Shown here: positions 1 to 5,647 of the stretch, one piece after another
Layout: each line of letters starts with the position of its first letter
Position numbering within the stretch: the first letter of the stretch is position 1
From: Dehalococcoidales bacterium
GTDB lineage: Bacteria > Chloroflexota > Dehalococcoidia > Dehalococcoidales > UBA5760
Assembly (NCBI GenBank): GCA_030640485.1
Contig: DAOWJG010000187.1
Span: 1-6,829, forward strand
Reading direction: 5' to 3'
DNA: 6,829 nucleotides
Notes under the pieces: generated by a model
Seen by the model: the letters and a program-made list of their open reading frames with translations, nothing else
What the model was told of the DNA's origin: nothing
Databases searched by the model: none
Program-made: the position numbers and the translations under genes

Positions 1-719
1 AGCGAGCCGGCGATCCCAGCCAGGAAACAACCGATAAAGAAGGCGATAAGCTTATAGTGAAAGAGATTAATCCCCATTACCTGGGCGGCGAGGTCATTGT
101 CTCTGATAGCAACAAAGGCTCTACCGGGCCGTGTCCGAGCCAAATTTTTGGTCAGGAAGACTACCAGTATCACAATTACCGTAATCAGGTAGAACTGGCT
201 GGCTTGGCTAATGAGGGAGATACCACCAATTGAGGCTGGGGGGACACTGATGCCGCTAAAGCCCCCGGTGAGGCTGGTCCAGTGATTGATAACCCAGATA
301 ATGATAAACTGGGCGGCAATAGTGCTAATCGCTAGGTAAAAGCCCTTGACACGAAGGGAGGGGATACCAAAAATCATCCCCACGAAGCCGGCACTAAACC
401 CGGCGGTGATTAGCCCCACCAGGTAGGGGAGTTCAAAGCGATTAGTTAGTATCGCCGAGGCATAGGCACCGACGGCAATAAAACCAGCATGCCCAATAGA
501 TAGCTGACCGCAGTATCCGGTCAGAATATTTAACCCGGTGGCGGCGATTATGGTAATGCCGATAAGATTAGCCACGCCTAACCAGTAATTCCCCCAGTAG
601 AGGGGGCCGGTGAAAAGAAAGGCCAGGAGAACCGCAAACCATATCCAGTGGGTTCTGGTCCGAAAAATGCCCATATCCTGGCCATAGGTATAGCTACGGG
701 TACCGGTTGGTAAATCCAA
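1..719 (-). CDS. livM: LivM-type branched-chain amino-acid ABC transporter permease (3' end cut by window)
   Basis: Inner-membrane permease of the LivHMGF family, which with LivH forms the channel for branched-chain amino acids or related carboxylates. About 239 residues are visible of a usual 300-350; the C-terminus lies beyond position 1. Family hallmarks are the N-terminal SYTYGQDMGIFRTRTHW stretch (residues 9-25), ILTGYCGQLSIGHAGF (65-80), and the cytoplasmic coupling loop around TRPGRAFVAIRDNDLAAQ (196-213), which contacts the ATPase. Several hydrophobic segments (about 27-42, 47-66, 78-92, 100-120, 125-145, 176-190, 222-239) fit a multi-pass protein. I chose a TTG start at 717-719: it is the first start codon after an in-frame TAG, has AGAGAGG 10 nt upstream, and keeps the conserved SY..DM..FRT segment. 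The ATG at residue 16 would delete it. It begins 4 nt after the livH stop, so the two are surely co-transcribed. The cognate ATPases and binding protein are not in the window. Confidence 0.93.
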   Translation of the reverse strand, partial: MDLPTGTRSYTYGQDMGIFRTRTHWIWFAVLLAFLFTGPLYWGNYWLGVANLIGITIIAATGLNILTGYCGQLSIGHAGFIAVGAYASAILTNRFELPYLVGLITAGFSAGFVGMIFGIPSLRVKGFYLAISTIAAQFIIIWVINHWTSLTGGFSGISVPPASIGGISLISQASQFYLITVIVILVVFLTKNLARTRPGRAFVAIRDNDLAAQVMGINLFHYKLIAFFIGCFLAGIAGS

Positions 720-723
720 CTAT

Positions 724-1614
724 CTAAATCCTCTCTATATGGCGTTCTCCAAATAGCCCATGGGGCCTAATGAACATAACAATAATGATAATAATAAACG
801 GGATAACCTCCCTCACGCCCGGCCAGGTTAACGGGGTTAGGTAGCCGCCACCAAGGTTTTCGGCAAGGCCAATTATGGGGCCAGCGATGATAGCACCGAG
901 GAAGGAATTAAGACCACCGAGTATTACTACCGAGAAGGCTTTAAGCCCGGTTTCAACTAGACCAAAGGTGATACCGCCAATACTGGACATGAGAATACCA
1001 CCAACCGCTGCCAGCACACAGGCGAACATCCATGACCAGGAAAAGATTTTGGCTACCGAAATACCACAGGCTTGAACTGCCATCTGGTCATCAGCAACTG
1101 CCCTCATGACAATGCCCATTTTGTGATATTTAAAGAAGAGGGTTAACAGGACAAATAGGATTAGTGAGATAACAGCCGCCCACAGGTATTCCTGAGAAAT
1201 GACCGCGGCGCCAATATGGATAGTCTCCTCAGGAAAAAGCTGCGGTAAAGCGGCCACACTTTTTGGCCAGATAAAGCTCACGGCACCCTGAATAAAAAAG
1301 GCCAATCCTAAGGTAACCGTGATTAAAGACAGGATAGGCTGACCAATGAGGGGGCGCAGGACAAATCTCTCAATCGTCCAGCCCAGACCCAAAGCAAAGA
1401 GGATAACCAGGGGAAAGCCAAGCCAGATGGGGAGGCCTTTCTGAACCAGCATCCCATAGGTGAACCATGAGGAAATCAGCACCAGTTGTCCTAGCGCCAG
1501 GTTGGCAACCCCGCTTGATTTCCAGATCAGGACAAAGCCCAAAGCAATGAGGGCATAAACCATGCCCACGGTTATGCCAGTGATTACAAATTGACTAAGC
1601 TCAGCCACGTTCAC
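724..1614 (-). CDS. livH: LivH-type branched-chain amino-acid ABC transporter permease
   Basis: Inner-membrane permease partner of LivM; 296 residues, the normal length for LivH. The N-terminus carries the family signature: GMVYALIALGFVLIWKSSG (residues 17-35) followed by VANLALGQL. The cytoplasmic coupling loop is GIVMRAVADDQMAVQACGIS (167-186). A Gly-rich helix pair follows (GGILMSSIGGI, 205-215; VVILGGLNSFLGAIIAGPIIGL, about 229-250), and the end is the typical IRPHGLFGE (282-290). About eight hydrophobic segments are visible. The start is GTG at 1612-1614: an in-frame TGA lies immediately upstream, so no longer form exists. AGAAGGA lies 14 nt upstream, rather far, with GAGA closer. It starts 31 nt after the acyl-CoA ligase stop and ends 4 nt before livM, consistent with one transcript. 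Liv-type permeases transport Leu/Ile/Val, but homologues import aromatic or aliphatic acids, urea or amides; the substrate here is inferred only from the neighbouring amino-acid catabolic genes. Confidence 0.95.
   Translation of the reverse strand: MNVAELSQFVITGITVGMVYALIALGFVLIWKSSGVANLALGQLVLISSWFTYGMLVQKGLPIWLGFPLVILFALGLGWTIERFVLRPLIGQPILSLITVTLGLAFFIQGAVSFIWPKSVAALPQLFPEETIHIGAAVISQEYLWAAVISLILFVLLTLFFKYHKMGIVMRAVADDQMAVQACGISVAKIFSWSWMFACVLAAVGGILMSSIGGITFGLVETGLKAFSVVILGGLNSFLGAIIAGPIIGLAENLGGGYLTPLTWPGVREVIPFIIIIIVMFIRPHGLFGERHIERI
730..736 (-). promoter_or_regulatory. Shine-Dalgarno of livM, inside the livH end
   Basis: AGAGAGG lies 10 nt before TTG 717-719, within the last codons of livH. 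It supports the unusual TTG start for livM over the internal ATG at residue 16. Confidence 0.5.
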
Positions 1615-1645
1615 TCATTCTCTATAAGTCCTTCTGACACGACCT

Positions 1646-3562
1646 TCACTGAAGCCCGTCGGATACGGTTCTTACCTTAATACTGGTGGTTATGATACCC
1701 TTTCGGCCATCCCTATAGGTTACCGGTAGCTTAATCTCCAGCTCCCTATCACCGCTATATATGGTGTTGATTAACTCTCGATACCGCTCCTCAATAAATG
1801 CCCTTCTTAGTTTTCTGGTTCGGGTAAGCTCAGCTTCGTCAGGGTCAAACTCTCTATGAAGCAAGACAAATTTCTTTACCCTGGCGCCTTCAGGGAGGTA
1901 GCCGTTTACTCGCCCCAAGTCCCTCCGCACTAAGTCAGCCACCGCTTCTTTCTGGGAGAGGTCAGCAAAGGTGGTATAGGTAACCTGATTGTGTTCCGCC
2001 CACTTAGCTAACACAGCAAAATCTACGTTGAGTATGGCGGAGACAAAATCTCTATTCTTACCGCCAATAACGATAGCATTCTTTATATAGGTGCTGAACC
2101 TTAGCTGGCTCTCAATGTACTGAGGGGCATACTGGACTCCTGAACTTAGCTCACCCATATGCTCCAGCCGTTCCATAAATATCAGATGCCCGTCCTCATC
2201 GATATTGACGGCATCCCCGGTATGACACCAACCGCCTGCCAGGGTGGCTGCGGTTTTGGCCGGGTCTTTATGATAGCCGCTGAACATTGAGTCACTTCTA
2301 ACCAGGAGTTCCCCCCCCTCGGTTATCCTGACCTCGGTGCCCAGTGCCGGCCGCCCCACACTCTCCAATTTGATTTCGCCGCTACTGTGGGAGGAAATGA
2401 AGCCAGCTTCGGTAGTGACATAGTTCTGCCTGAGCTCAATACCGATTGCATGGATTAAGCGGAGGGTATCCGGACTCAATACCGAACCTCCGGTGACGGC
2501 AAATCTGACTCTACTCAGCCCCAGCCGGTCCTTGAGGGGCTTGAATAGCACTAAATAGGCAATCCAGTGGGTAGCTCGCGACAACAGGCTCAGGTTTTTA
2601 CCCTGGAGGTCAGCATCGGTAATCTTATGGCCCACCGGCAGGAATAGGTTATAGACGAATCGCCTTAGGGAAGAGGTGTAAATCATTTTTGCCTGAATAT
2701 TGCTGACTAGACTCTCCCACTGCCGCGGACCGTAGGTCACTAAACTGGGTCCAACCTCCCGGGTATCTTCAGCGATGGTCTCCGGCTTCTCAGGGAAGTT
2801 CAACCTGGCGCCAGTCAGTAGATGCGGGATAGTAGCGAAAAAACTATCTCCCACCCAAGCCGCCGGAAAGTTGGACATCAAATCATCATTCTCATCTAGT
2901 GGATAGCGAATGATGAACTCCCGAGCTGTGTTTATCAGGGCATGGTGGGTAAGTATGACTCCCTTAGGCAGGTCGGTGGTTCCTGAAGTATAGTAAATAA
3001 AGGCAATATCATCCCCCTTCTGCTTCCTTACATTCTGCTCAAATAAGCCGGGGGCAGTCTCCTCATAAGCTTTACCCATCTTTATTACTTCGGCAAAGCT
3101 GATAAGGATAGGGTCGTTGTAGTTTTTCAGGCCTTTGGGATTCCAATAGATAATCTTCTTCAGTAGAGGTAGCTCTTCTTTGATTTCCAGGAATTTATCC
3201 GTCTGCTCCTGGTCATTAACTATAGCGAATTTGGCATCAGAGTGATCGGCGATATATTTCACCTCAGATGGAGCCGAGTCAACGAACATCCCGGTGGCAA
3301 TACCTCCGGCTGCCTGAGTGGCAAACTCACCCCAAAACCATTCCGGCTCATTGTCCCCGATGATACAAACCACATCCCCCGGTTTAAGACCCAGGCCCAC
3401 GAGGCCCAGTGAGAAATGCTTTACCTTTCCATAGTAATCCTGCCAGCTATACCCCTGCCAGATGCCGAACTCTTTCAGGCACATAGCCACCCGACAGCCC
3501 CATCTCTCACGGTTGTGCATAATAAGCTTAGGAATCGTATCCCAGTTCTCGGTTGGCATCAT
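1646..3562 (-). CDS. AMP-forming acyl-CoA ligase (long-chain acyl-CoA synthetase-like, Liv-operon type)
   Basis: Cytoplasmic ANL-superfamily enzyme that should activate a carboxylic acid with ATP to an acyl-adenylate and then an acyl-CoA. It has 638 residues, close to other long-chain-type synthetases (about 600-660). Visible motifs: P-loop YYTSGTTDLPKGVILTH (190-206), NFPAAWVGD (231-239), VTGGSVLSPDTLRLI (356-370), TTEAG (383-387), FSGYHKDPAKT (427-437), W.HTGD (445-450), a hinge-like ERLEHMGELSSGVQYAPQ (464-481), and a C-terminal TRTRKLRR (580-587) with the expected lysine. Three spots depart from consensus: the P-loop has D197 where Gly is usual, the TE motif follows YV rather than YG, and the hinge reads ERLEH rather than DRxK. 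Start ATG 3560-3562; a second ATG follows directly and is better spaced (8 nt rather than 5) from AAGGG, so 637 residues is equally possible. It leads the livH-livM unit and sits behind a long leader with a terminator. AMP-ligases of this branch are often found inside liv clusters. The substrate (fatty, branched or aryl acid) cannot be read from sequence alone. Confidence 0.9.
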   Translation of the reverse strand: MMPTENWDTIPKLIMHNRERWGCRVAMCLKEFGIWQGYSWQDYYGKVKHFSLGLVGLGLKPGDVVCIIGDNEPEWFWGEFATQAAGGIATGMFVDSAPSEVKYIADHSDAKFAIVNDQEQTDKFLEIKEELPLLKKIIYWNPKGLKNYNDPILISFAEVIKMGKAYEETAPGLFEQNVRKQKGDDIAFIYYTSGTTDLPKGVILTHHALINTAREFIIRYPLDENDDLMSNFPAAWVGDSFFATIPHLLTGARLNFPEKPETIAEDTREVGPSLVTYGPRQWESLVSNIQAKMIYTSSLRRFVYNLFLPVGHKITDADLQGKNLSLLSRATHWIAYLVLFKPLKDRLGLSRVRFAVTGGSVLSPDTLRLIHAIGIELRQNYVTTEAGFISSHSSGEIKLESVGRPALGTEVRITEGGELLVRSDSMFSGYHKDPAKTAATLAGGWCHTGDAVNIDEDGHLIFMERLEHMGELSSGVQYAPQYIESQLRFSTYIKNAIVIGGKNRDFVSAILNVDFAVLAKWAEHNQVTYTTFADLSQKEAVADLVRRDLGRVNGYLPEGARVKKFVLLHREFDPDEAELTRTRKLRRAFIEERYRELINTIYSGDRELEIKLPVTYRDGRKGIITTSIKVRTVSDGLQ

Positions 3563-3620
3563 ATTAACCCTTATTTTGCCCCCTTAACCCCTAAACTCAA
3601 TAGAGAACGCTATACCCACA

Positions 3621-3652
3621 TAATAAAAACCTCCCGCTTGGGGAGGTATTTT
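3621..3652 (-). terminator. Intrinsic terminator upstream of the ligase (possible attenuator)
   Basis: On the minus strand, ACCTCCC (3647-3641), a CAAGC loop (3640-3636) and GGGAGGT (3635-3629) form a perfect 7-bp G+C-rich stem, followed by TTTTATT (3628-3622). An AAAA run on the 5' side means the + strand also reads as stem plus TATTTT, so it could act in both directions. It lies about 60 nt before the ligase ATG and about 260 nt after the thioesterase stop. That is far for a simple end-of-operon terminator but well placed for attenuation within a leader. Confidence 0.8.
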
Positions 3653-3715
3653 GTGCCTTTGATTTGCGATTAAATCTTCTTAGTGAGCTAAATATGTTCC
3701 ATACCATACCCCCAA

Positions 3716-3731
3716 GCGCACCTAGGTGCGC
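3716..3731. repeat. Perfect 16-bp palindrome, hairpin GCGCAC-CTAG-GTGCGC
   Basis: GCGCACCTAGGTGCGC is its own reverse complement. As RNA on the minus strand it can form a 6-bp G+C-rich stem with a CUAG loop. Its 3' arm (3716-3718) overlaps the segment that pairs with the terminator 5' arm, so hairpin and antiterminator compete. As DNA it could instead be a dimeric repressor operator, about 75-90 bp downstream of the candidate promoter. There is no U-run directly after it, so it is not a terminator by itself. Confidence 0.6.
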
Positions 3732-3784
3732 CCGGTAAAGACGAATTTAGTCGTTCTCCGCTGCCTCTTATTGGTAGTAGGCAT
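3722..3784 (-). CDS. Possible 20-codon leader peptide ORF
   Basis: ATG at 3782-3784 opens a frame of 20 codons ending at TAG 3722-3724. The weak purine run GAGAG lies 7 nt before the ATG. The predicted peptide is basic and Thr-rich (six Thr, four Arg, two Lys), with no signal peptide and no family I recognise. Its stop codon is exactly in the CTAG loop of the 3716-3731 palindrome, and it begins just downstream of the candidate promoter, the arrangement expected of a leader peptide in ribosome-mediated attenuation. The residues do not match the Leu/Ile/Val or aromatic runs expected if the peptide sensed the amino acids handled by the neighbouring genes. An open frame this short can arise by chance, so confidence is low. 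Confidence 0.25.
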   Translation of the reverse strand: MPTTNKRQRRTTKFVFTGRT

Positions 3785-3801
3785 TACTCGACTCTCTACA
3801 G

Positions 3802-3841
3802 ATTATAGTTGAGGTTATCACAAGGAAAATCGGTCTGTCAA
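3802..3841 (-). promoter_or_regulatory. Candidate sigma-70 promoter for ligase-livH-livM
   Basis: On the minus strand a perfect TTGACA (3841-3836) is followed after 16 nt by GATAAC (3819-3814), which is preceded by TGT, like an extended -10. A perfect TATAAT (3807-3802) lies 12 nt further on; its distance from TTGACA (28 nt) is too long for a standard pair, but it could serve with a poor -35. Either choice would start transcription at about 3795-3807, giving a leader of roughly 235-245 nt before the ligase ATG. Confidence 0.4.
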
Positions 3842-3914
3842 TACCGGGAACCTTGCTTACACTACGCGTTCCTTATACTTTAGACTGGAGTGGAAATATA
3901 TCAATAAAGGGTGC

Positions 3915-4334
3915 TTAGTGACTCGGCTTAGCCACCGGTATAGTCGTCCCGGTAGCCTTAGCGATAAGCCTACCGTCTTGATTAGTCACCACTATCTCAG
4001 AGATACCAACCCGCCGACCGCTCCTTAGTACCCGACACTCAGCGGTGAGTTCATCATTTACCTCGGCACCAGCGACGAAATGGGTGTTGAACTGGGAGGC
4101 CAAACTGGGATAGGCCAGAGAATTGGAGGCATAAGCAAATGCCTGATCAGCCACCGCCATAACCATACCACCGAAGATTAGCCCATTAAAGTTTTGATAT
4201 TCTGGTTTTAACTTCATGGTTACCTTAGCGTAGCCTGGAGTAAGCTCCAGCAACCTCATATCCAGGAAGGAGGCGATCGGCTCACCATCCCCTTTGGCTC
4301 TCAGTTCCGCCACATCCATAGACATCTTATCCAT
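3915..4334 (-). CDS. PaaI-like hotdog-fold acyl-CoA thioesterase
   Basis: Small cytoplasmic hotdog-fold protein of the PaaI/4HBT group, predicted to hydrolyse an acyl- or aryl-CoA to free acid and CoA, usually as a tetramer. It has 139 residues, a normal length. The core is NFNGLIFGGMVMAVADQAFAY (48-68, here cut as NFNGLIFGG then MVMAVADQAFAYASNS): N50 and G51, then D63, which corresponds to the catalytic Asp of PaaI in LADTAFAYA. The usual HGG motif reads FGG (55-57). The later strands (QFNTHFVAGAEVNDELTAEC, 81-100) and a TGTTIPV end also fit. I start at ATG 4332-4334 because AGGAGG sits 4 nt upstream; the frame extends to a GTG at 4361, but that version would bury the Shine-Dalgarno inside the gene. 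It lies 125 bp after the aminotransferase and 352 bp before the ligase. It may clear CoA thioesters made by IorAB or the ligase, but specificity is unknown. Confidence 0.88.
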   Translation of the reverse strand: MDKMSMDVAELRAKGDGEPIASFLDMRLLELTPGYAKVTMKLKPEYQNFNGLIFGGMVMAVADQAFAYASNSLAYPSLASQFNTHFVAGAEVNDELTAECRVLRSGRRVGISEIVVTNQDGRLIAKATGTTIPVAKPSH

Positions 4335-4338
4335 AATT

Positions 4339-4345
4339 CCTCCTT
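4339..4345 (-). promoter_or_regulatory. Strong Shine-Dalgarno for the thioesterase
   Basis: AAGGAGG lies 4 nt before ATG 4332-4334, the strongest ribosome binding site in the window. It decides the start of the thioesterase against the upstream GTG at 4359-4361. Confidence 0.8.
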
Positions 4346-4370
4346 TTTCCAGAACCCACACCGTTTACGC

Positions 4371-4452
4371 TCAAGAATGACGTCCAGATAGAATCGGTTT
4401 AGTGGCTAATATAACCACTCTCCCCAGCAAATAAACGTGGAACAATTCTTGA
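4371..4452. repeat. Inverted repeat in the aminotransferase-thioesterase gap
   Basis: TCAAGAAT (4371-4378) and ATTCTTGA (4445-4452) are perfect 8-bp inverted copies. Between them AGTGG (4401-4405) and CCACT (4415-4419) form a second, smaller inverted repeat. Neither is followed by a T-run in the minus direction, so this is not a clear terminator. A weak minus-strand promoter-like pair, TTTATT (4435-4430) and TATATT (4413-4408) with a 16-nt spacer, overlaps the inner repeat and could give the thioesterase its own transcript. Confidence 0.3.
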
Positions 4453-4459
4453 AGGTTGA

Positions 4460-5647
4460 CTAACCCAGGTTGAATTTTTGGGCAGCCTGACGAAACCCAT
4501 CCAGGGAACCTTCCAGCGTCCTATCATCAACACAGTACGATACCCGAAAATAGCCTGGTGACCCGAAACCACAACCGGGCACAGTCAGCACCAGCCATCG
4601 TTGCAACTCCTTTACGAAAGCGACATCGTCCTTAAGAGGCGATTTGGGAAACAGATAGAAAGCCCCCTGTGGCTTTATCACCGAGTAGCCCATCTCACTC
4701 AGATGCTCATACAAAAAATCTCTCTTCTTTTGATACTCCGTAATAGGGACGGTCACTGACTGCAAGTGCCTCACAATATGCTGCATCAGGGCCGGGGCAT
4801 TAACATATCCCAGTGTTCGGTTACAGTAGATGAAGCCCGCCACCAGTTCCTCCCGCTGGCTAAAAGCCGGGTGGACGGCGATGTAACCGATGCGTTCACC
4901 GGGCAGCGCCAGGTCTTTAGAGTGGGAGGTGACAATTATGCTACGCTGGTAATGAGGCCAGACATAGGGATATTTCCGGCCATCGTAGATAATCCGACGA
5001 TAGGCCTCGTCGCTGATGAGAAAAATCTGCGTCCCGTATTGAGTCCCCTTTCTGCCGAGTAACTCCCCAAACTGATGTATCAAGTCCTCACTGTAGACAA
5101 CCCCAGAGGGATTGTTGGGGGAATTTATGAGCACCGCCTTAGTCTTCGCCCCGATGGCAGTTTCAAGGACATCAAGCCGGGGCAGAAACTGCTCATCGGT
5201 ATCTAAAACCTTAGCTATCCCGCCGTGATTATCAATATAGTTAATGTATTCTGGAAAGTAAGGGACAAAGAGGATGACCTCGTCTCCTTGATTCAGTATT
5301 GTTTTCAGCACCACGTTTAGGGCTCCGGCAGCACCACAGGTCATGATGATATCGTCCCTGGTGAACCTGATACCGGTCTCCAGTGAGAGCTGCGCCGCTA
5401 CCGCCGCCCTTGTCTCCGCATAGCCAGCGTTGGCCATATACCGATGCCTACCCGGCAGCGGATTCTCGACCAGTCTCCTCAGCTCCCCACGAAACTGAGC
5501 CGGGGGTTCCATCACCGGATTACCCAGTGAAAGGTCAAAGACATTCTCCGCACCATACTGCTCTTTAAGTTCAGCTCCCGCCTCGAACATCCTCCGTATC
5601 CATGACCCCTGCGCCATACCTCGTTGCACCTTCTCAGAGATAGACAC
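4460..5647 (-). CDS. Class I/II PLP-dependent aminotransferase (aspartate aminotransferase fold)
   Basis: Cytoplasmic PLP enzyme of fold type I that should exchange an amino group between an amino acid and 2-oxoglutarate. Beside iorAB it probably converts an aromatic or branched amino acid to the 2-oxo acid oxidised by IorAB. It has 395 residues, typical length. Motifs: N-terminal SSWIRKMFE-like GSWIRRMFEAGAELK (14-28), SLGNP (40-44), GAAGAL for the cofactor phosphate (105-110), PYFPEY (129-134), NSPNNPSG with the PLP-contacting Asn (175-182), SDEAYRR with the Asp that binds the pyridine nitrogen (212-218), SHSKDLALPGERIGY with Schiff-base K244 (241-255), and FRVSYC with the substrate-carboxylate Arg 368 (367-372). 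The start is GTG 5645-5647: AAAGGA lies 8 nt upstream and the sequence from SISEKV onward matches the family N-terminus. The frame stays open upstream to about 5833, but that part is the iorB coding region in another frame. It overlaps the iorB end by 14 bp, showing translational coupling. Exact substrate unproven. Confidence 0.92.
   Translation of the reverse strand: MSISEKVQRGMAQGSWIRRMFEAGAELKEQYGAENVFDLSLGNPVMEPPAQFRGELRRLVENPLPGRHRYMANAGYAETRAAVAAQLSLETGIRFTRDDIIMTCGAAGALNVVLKTILNQGDEVILFVPYFPEYINYIDNHGGIAKVLDTDEQFLPRLDVLETAIGAKTKAVLINSPNNPSGVVYSEDLIHQFGELLGRKGTQYGTQIFLISDEAYRRIIYDGRKYPYVWPHYQRSIIVTSHSKDLALPGERIGYIAVHPAFSQREELVAGFIYCNRTLGYVNAPALMQHIVRHLQSVTVPITEYQKKRDFLYEHLSEMGYSVIKPQGAFYLFPKSPLKDDVAFVKELQRWLVLTVPGCGFGSPGYFRVSYCVDDRTLEGSLDGFRQAAQKFNLG

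Larger units (their letters stand above)
3563..3914 (-). promoter_or_regulatory. Long structured leader/intergenic region upstream of the acyl-CoA ligase; candidate attenuator
   Basis: This 352-nt gap contains no conserved gene. Read on the minus strand it holds a candidate promoter (3802-3841), a 20-codon open frame (3722-3784), a perfect palindrome (3716-3731), small hairpins such as TTAG-ctca-CTAA and GATTT-aatcgc-AAATC (about 3660-3695), an intrinsic terminator (3621-3652), and a G-rich ribosome-binding stretch before the ligase ATG. The segment CGCTTGGGGGTAT at 3706-3718 can pair with 3635-3649, covering the 5' arm and loop of the terminator: 9 bp, a 2-nt bulge (C3645, T3644), then 4 bp. 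That pairing excludes the terminator and also breaks into the palindrome, so the leader can adopt alternative folds. No T-box sequence, SAM, TPP, lysine, glycine, cobalamin or c-di-GMP signature was recognised. The structural complementarity is seen; the regulatory role is inferred. Confidence 0.55.

Noticed and set aside
3563..3610. Telomere-like or G-quadruplex repeat (TTTAGGGG, TTAAGGGGG, TAAGGG on the minus strand)
   Set aside because: Only three irregular G-runs occur; they are more simply explained as ribosome-binding-like purine tracts before the ligase.
3416..3673. Plus-strand open frame across the ligase start and leader
   Set aside because: It is antisense to conserved ligase codons, has no recognisable domain, and reads through the terminator stem. 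Other plus-strand frames at 875-1075, 4766-5062, 5383-5568, 5856-6044 and 6425-6739 are likewise antisense shadows of conserved genes.
3802..3841. TTGACA paired directly with the perfect TATAAT
   Set aside because: The spacer is 28 nt, too long for sigma-70; the GATAAC site at 16 nt is the better partner, with TATAAT kept only as an alternative -10.
3563..3914. T-box riboswitch controlling amino-acid-related genes
   Set aside because: A terminator and antiterminator-like pairing exist, but the conserved GGGTGGNACCGCG T-box sequence and recognisable Stem I elements are absent on the minus strand.
3563..3914. tRNA or tRNA remnant in the intergenic region
   Set aside because: The short hairpins do not assemble into a cloverleaf, and no GGTTCGAATCC-like T-arm is present.
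4335..4361. GTG start at 4361 for the thioesterase
   Set aside because: It would place the strong AAGGAGG inside the coding region; the ATG at 4334 is directly served by it.
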